DNA of 64,000 nucleotides. Source: Nocardioides silvaticus (lineage in GTDB: Bacteria > Actinomycetota > Actinomycetes > Propionibacteriales > Nocardioidaceae). The notes beneath the pieces are model-generated. The model was not told where the DNA came from. It was given only the letters and a program-made list of their open reading frames with translations, and did not search any database. Below are positions 60,578 through 64,000 of the stretch, piece after piece. The stretch is from positions 248,001-312,000 of the forward strand of contig NZ_QGDD01000004.1 in NCBI RefSeq assembly GCF_003160695.1, in the 5' to 3' direction. Position 1 is the stretch's first letter, and each line of letters begins with the position of its first letter. Made by a program: the position numbers and the translations under genes.

Positions 60578-61455
60578 GCGGCTGCTGCGCGCCCTCACGC
60601 CCGGCAGACCGACCGGAGAGCTCGTCGGGCGCGCCGACCCCGCGGACGCACGGTGGGCCGGCGCCGGAGCTCGTGGAGATCGCCGGCGGGACGACCCTGG
60701 TCGGTAGTGACGACCCCCAGCACCCGGAGGAGTGGCCGGTCCGCGAGGTCGACGTGGAGACGTTCCGGATCGCGCCCTGCGCGGTGACCAACGCCGAGTT
60801 CGCCCGGTTCGTCGCCGCGACGGGCTACCGCACGGAGTCGGAGACGTTCGGCTCGTCGTTCGTCTTCGCAGGCTTCCTGCCCGATGACTTCCCACCCACC
60901 CGCGGCGTCGCCGAGGCGCCGTGGTGGCGGGAGGTGCTCGGTGCGTCGTGGGAGCACCCGACGGGCCCGCACTCCGGGCTCTCGGGGCTGGCGGACCACC
61001 CGGTCGTCCACGTCTCCCGGGCCGACGCCGAGGCGTACGCCGGGTGGCGGGGCGCCCGGTTGCCGAGCGAGGCCGAGTGGGAGCGCGCCGCCCGCGGCGG
61101 GCTGGTGGGCCAGCCGTTCCCGTGGGGCTCCGAGCTCGAGCCCGACGACCGGCACCGGATGAACGTCTGGCAGGGCACGTTCCCGACCGAGGACACCGGA
61201 GCGGACGGTTGGCGAGGCACGTGTCCCGTCGACGCCTTCCCTGCGAACGGCTTCGGTCTGCACAACATGACCGGCAACGTCTGGGAGTGGTGCGCGGGCG
61301 ACTGGGAGACCGACGGTCCCGACGGGGTCACCCGCGGTGGCTCCTACCTGTGCCACGCGTCGTACTGCCGTCGCTACCGGGTCTCGGCTCGGCAGCGACA
61401 GTCCGCGGACTCGAGCGCGGGCAACCTCGGGTTCCGGCTCGCTGCGGACGCCTGA
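60574..61455 (+). CDS. Formylglycine-generating enzyme
   Basis: A 293-residue SUMF1/FGE family protein. It converts the sulfatase cysteine to formylglycine with copper and O2. The two copper-binding cysteines, spaced by five as in known FGEs, are Cys260 and Cys265 in GGSYLCHASYCRRYRVSARQ; GNVWEWCAGDW and RLPSEAEWE are further family marks. Both catalytic cysteines are intact, so it should be active. It ends 20 bp from the convergent IclR gene. Confidence 0.95.
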   Translation: MSGCCAPSRPADRPESSSGAPTPRTHGGPAPELVEIAGGTTLVGSDDPQHPEEWPVREVDVETFRIAPCAVTNAEFARFVAATGYRTESETFGSSFVFAGFLPDDFPPTRGVAEAPWWREVLGASWEHPTGPHSGLSGLADHPVVHVSRADAEAYAGWRGARLPSEAEWERAARGGLVGQPFPWGSELEPDDRHRMNVWQGTFPTEDTGADGWRGTCPVDAFPANGFGLHNMTGNVWEWCAGDWETDGPDGVTRGGSYLCHASYCRRYRVSARQRQSADSSAGNLGFRLAADA

Positions 61456-61475
61456 GCCGGCTTCGGTCGGCCCGC

Positions 61476-62279
61476 TCAGCGGCCGGCGAGCTCCTCGGCT
61501 CCGGCGAGGACGAGCCGACCCAAGGTCGGGAAGCGCTTGGCCGTGACCCGCTCGGGCGGCCCCCAGATGCTGATCACGGCGACCGGTCGGCCCGCGGCGT
61601 CGAGCACGGGCGCGGAGACTCCCCAGGCAGACTCGTCGAACTCGCCCCGGCACTCGGAGTAGCCGCGCTCGCGGGTGCTCGTCAGCTCGCGCGCCAGCGC
61701 CGCACGTGAGGTGATCGTCGAGGGCGTGAACCGCTGCAGGCGGCCTCCGAAGGGAAGGTCCAGCAGCTCACGCACCTCGTCGCCCCCGGAGAACGCGAGC
61801 AGGGCCTTGCCCGTCGACGTCGCGTGCAGCGAGACCGGACGGCCCTGCCAGGTGACCGAGACGATCGCGCCGGCCACCGCCTCCGCGACGTAGGTCAGGT
61901 CACCGTCGCGCATCACCGCGAGCGCCGCCGTCTCGCCGGTCTTCGCCGCGATCCGCGCGAGCACGGCGTGGGCCCTGCGCACCATCGACTCCCCACCCGC
62001 CTGACCGGCCAGGTCGATGAGCCCGAAACCGAGCGAGTACCGCCCGGTCCGGCGGTCCAGGCTCACCAGTCGCTGCTGCTCCAGGGTCGCGAGGATCCGC
62101 CAGGCCGTGGTCCGGTTGAGGCCGACCTTCTCGGCGAGCGCGGTGGCTGTGCTGTCGGCGCCGCCGGCCGAGGCGACCGCCCTGAGCAGGGCGGCAGCAC
62201 GCTCGACGGACTGCACGACGGGGGCCTCGCGAGGTGCCGTCGTTGCGCTTGACACAGCGTGTTGCGCATAACGCACCAT
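61476..62279 (-). CDS. IclR family regulator
   Basis: A 267-residue IclR regulator. The N-terminal winged helix (about 22-85, with ATALAEKVGLNRTTAWRILATL) and the C-terminal effector domain (about 100-265, with HATSTGKALLAF and RGYSECRGEFDESAWGVSAPV) are complete. ATG 62279 is chosen; GAGGAGGG stands a few bases upstream, and a GTG at 62282 is in frame. It is divergent from the binding-protein gene at 62381 and should control it. Confidence 0.93.
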   Translation of the reverse strand: MVRYAQHAVSSATTAPREAPVVQSVERAAALLRAVASAGGADSTATALAEKVGLNRTTAWRILATLEQQRLVSLDRRTGRYSLGFGLIDLAGQAGGESMVRRAHAVLARIAAKTGETAALAVMRDGDLTYVAEAVAGAIVSVTWQGRPVSLHATSTGKALLAFSGGDEVRELLDLPFGGRLQRFTPSTITSRAALARELTSTRERGYSECRGEFDESAWGVSAPVLDAAGRPVAVISIWGPPERVTAKRFPTLGRLVLAGAEELAGR

Positions 62280-62380
62280 CACAAACCCTCCTCGTTAGCC
62301 ATTGACCAGCGCTGCACGCGACTTTATGTTCGCTTCATCACATAGCCGATGTTCGGATAGTGAAACAGAGGAGTCACCAA
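62280..62380. promoter_or_regulatory. Divergent IclR / transporter promoter region
   Basis: The 101-bp gap contains both promoters. ATGTTCG occurs twice in direct orientation, 62326-62332 and 62349-62355, 23 bp apart (two helical turns), and may be part of the IclR site. No perfect palindrome was found. Confidence 0.4.
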
Positions 62381-63952
62381 GTGAACCAGCCTCGGATCAG
62401 CCCCGGTCTCTCCCGGCGCTCGATGATCAAGTACTCCGGACTCGGCGCGGCAGCCGTCGTCGGCGGCAGCGCGTTCCTGTCAGCCTGCGGCAGCGACAGC
62501 GGCGGTGGCGGCGGTGGCGGCAGGGGCGGCCAGCTGATCCACGGTGCCACCGGCGGTGGCAGCAAGGACACGCTCGACCCGCACCAGCCCGTCCAGGCCG
62601 CCGACATCTCCCGGTGCTGCAACCTCTACGAGCCGCTGCTGTTCTGGAACAACAACTACGAGCTCGAGCCGGCACTCGCCGAGTCGGTGGAGCCCTCGTC
62701 CGACGCGAGGACCTGGACGATCAACATGCGCCAGGGCGTCACGTTCCACAACGGCCAGACGGTCACCGCCGAGGACGCCTGGCTCAGCATCCGCCGGGTG
62801 GCCGATCCCAAGGCGCCGCTGTCCGCCGGCGGCCAGCTCTCGACGATCATCGACTTCGAGTCCTCGAAGGTCGTCGACGACGCCACGCTGCAGATCGTCC
62901 TCAACACGCCGTACGCGCTGCTCGACTCGCTGCTGGCCGAGTACACGCTCGGCATCATCCCGGGCGGCGAGTTCGACCCCGCCAACCCGGTCGGCACCGG
63001 TCCGTTCGCCTACAAGTCCTTCGAGGCGGGCAAGTCCAGCACCTTCACCCGGTACGACGACTACTGGGGCGAGGCGGCGCTGCTCGACGAGCTGGTGATC
63101 CAGGACTTCAACGACGACAACGCCAAGGTCAACGCCTTCCAGGCCAACCAGATCCAGACCCTGGACAACCTCCCCTACAACCTGATCGAGACCATCAAGG
63201 GCGCGGGCGGCGGCGTGCTCGAGGCGGACGGCGGCCAGTGGGTGCCGTTCACCATGCGGGTCGACCAGGCGCCGTTCAACGACGTCCGGGTGCGCCAGGC
63301 GATGCGCCTGATCGTCGACCGGCAGGCGATGATCGACCAGACCCTGAGCGGCTACGGAACGCTGGGCAACGACCTGTACGCACCGCTCGACGTCATGTAC
63401 GCCGACGACCTGCCTCAGCGCGAGCAGGACATCGACCAGGCCAAGTCGCTGCTCGCGTCCGCCGGAGCCGAGGGGCTGCAGGTCGAGCTCTTCACCGGCG
63501 ACGACATCGGCTCGGTCGCCGTCCCGGCGGCGAACCTCTTCGCCGAGCAGGCCAAGGCCGCCGGCGTCGAGGTCAAGGTCACCAAGAAGACGCCGTTCTA
63601 CGACGACGACTACCTGTCCTACACGTTCGCCCAGGACTTCTGGAACACCCGCAACTACATCCCGCAGGCCGTCGTGGGGACGTTCCCGCCCGAGCTCGGT
63701 GGCACCTACAACGAGACCCACTGGGACAACGAGGAGCACCGCGAGCTCGTCAACGCCGCCGCCAAGGAGGTGGACGAGGCCAAGCGGGCCGAGCTGGTCC
63801 ACCAGGCGCAGGAGATCGAGTACAACGAGGGCGGCCTCATCATCTGGGGCTTCCGCAAGCAGGTGGACGCCTACGCATCCACCGTCAGCGGCCTCGAACC
63901 GAGCAAGTACCTCCCGCTCGGCAACTACAAGTTCAGCAAGGTCTCGGTCTGA
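62381..63952 (+). CDS. ABC transporter substrate-binding lipoprotein (family 5)
   Basis: A 523-residue SBP family 5 lipoprotein. The signal is twin-arginine type (SRRSMIKYSGLGAAAVVGG) with lipobox LSAC, followed by a long Gly-rich linker. GTG 62381 follows AGAGGAG at eight bases; an in-frame GTG at 62360 lies upstream. The mature protein carries ITRC-type cluster-5 features such as PVGTGPFAYKSFEAG. It is followed by the start of a further gene, so a peptide/opine or amine-type importer continues beyond the window. Confidence 0.93.
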   Translation: MNQPRISPGLSRRSMIKYSGLGAAAVVGGSAFLSACGSDSGGGGGGGRGGQLIHGATGGGSKDTLDPHQPVQAADISRCCNLYEPLLFWNNNYELEPALAESVEPSSDARTWTINMRQGVTFHNGQTVTAEDAWLSIRRVADPKAPLSAGGQLSTIIDFESSKVVDDATLQIVLNTPYALLDSLLAEYTLGIIPGGEFDPANPVGTGPFAYKSFEAGKSSTFTRYDDYWGEAALLDELVIQDFNDDNAKVNAFQANQIQTLDNLPYNLIETIKGAGGGVLEADGGQWVPFTMRVDQAPFNDVRVRQAMRLIVDRQAMIDQTLSGYGTLGNDLYAPLDVMYADDLPQREQDIDQAKSLLASAGAEGLQVELFTGDDIGSVAVPAANLFAEQAKAAGVEVKVTKKTPFYDDDYLSYTFAQDFWNTRNYIPQAVVGTFPPELGGTYNETHWDNEEHRELVNAAAKEVDEAKRAELVHQAQEIEYNEGGLIIWGFRKQVDAYASTVSGLEPSKYLPLGNYKFSKVSV

Positions 63953-63953
63953 C

Positions 63954-64000
63954 ATGACCCTGGAAGCGACCCTCCCCGACCCGCTCGCGGAGGGCGCACC
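63954..64000 (+). CDS. Start of next gene (probably ABC permease; cut by window edge)
   Basis: ATG 63954 follows the binding-protein stop after one base and opens MTLEATLPDPLAEGA with no stop before the edge. Position immediately after an SBP suggests a permease of the same importer, but 15 residues do not show it. Confidence 0.5.
   Translation, partial: MTLEATLPDPLAEGA

Noticed and set aside
57404..60895. Minus-strand open frame of 1163 codons
   Set aside because: It is antisense to an enoyl-CoA hydratase and a sulfatase with full motif support; the translation is low-complexity Arg/Val/Gly typical of GC-rich shadow frames.
1..64000. tRNA, rRNA or riboswitch genes
   Set aside because: No cloverleaf, conserved rRNA block or known riboswitch pattern was noticed on reading; a covariance-model search would be decisive.

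Overview
The window is high-GC actinobacterial DNA. The order lipA - DUF4191 - RDD protein - glnA, the frequent GTG starts and the dense GTGA/ATGA overlaps point to Propionibacteriales, most likely Nocardioides or a close relative. No rRNA, tRNA, CRISPR array, insertion sequence or replication origin was found.

Region 1 (1-5.7 kb) is conserved chromosome: lipoyl synthase, a DUF4191 membrane protein, a WXG100-like small protein with a larger partner carrying a C-terminal HEXXH motif, an RDD protein, and glutamine synthetase I with a GlnR-type binding array upstream.

Region 2 (5.7-23.4 kb) looks like a catabolic island inserted in the 3' end of glnA. The last codons of glnA and a plausible native glnA terminator reappear 17.7 kb downstream, and an 11-bp direct repeat marks both junctions. 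The island carries a class A flavin monooxygenase, two FrsA-like alpha/beta hydrolases, an amidohydrolase, an SDR, a dihydrodipicolinate-synthase-family lyase, a zinc dehydrogenase, a DUF3500 protein, a complete peptide-type ABC importer with a permease-ATPase fusion, and LysR, TetR and MarR regulators. Three ATAG-N7-CTAT sites tie its two outward-facing promoter regions to the LysR protein. No integrase is visible.

Region 3 (23.5-44 kb) reads as an amine-to-CoA-ester catabolic cluster. It has a gamma-glutamylamine synthetase-like protein, a C26 gamma-glutamyl hydrolase, a DAO-family oxidase and an aldehyde dehydrogenase (a Puu-like set), plus a Baeyer-Villiger monooxygenase, an esterase, an alcohol dehydrogenase, two acyl-CoA ligases, an acyl-CoA dehydrogenase and an enoyl-CoA hydratase. 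A TetR protein and repeated TTAGTCA heptamers in both divergent promoter regions suggest one regulon. Three adjacent genes (37.1-40.5 kb) are frameshifted.

Region 4 (44-61.5 kb) begins with a sulfite-oxidase-like molybdoprotein and its flavin reductase. Then comes a Rieske oxygenase with the glutamate bridge known from quaternary-ammonium oxygenases. It shares a TetR operator type with an acyl-CoA synthetase (ADP-forming) and a long operon: TetR, polyamine-type ABC importer, flavin amine oxidase, acyl-CoA dehydrogenase, CaiD-like hydratase, sulfatase and formylglycine-generating enzyme. Region 5 (61.5-64 kb) is an IclR regulator divergent from the start of another peptide/opine-type ABC transporter that runs off the window.

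Overall the window is a stack of uptake and degradation modules for nitrogenous or aromatic organic compounds, each with its own regulator, placed beside core lipoate and nitrogen-assimilation genes.
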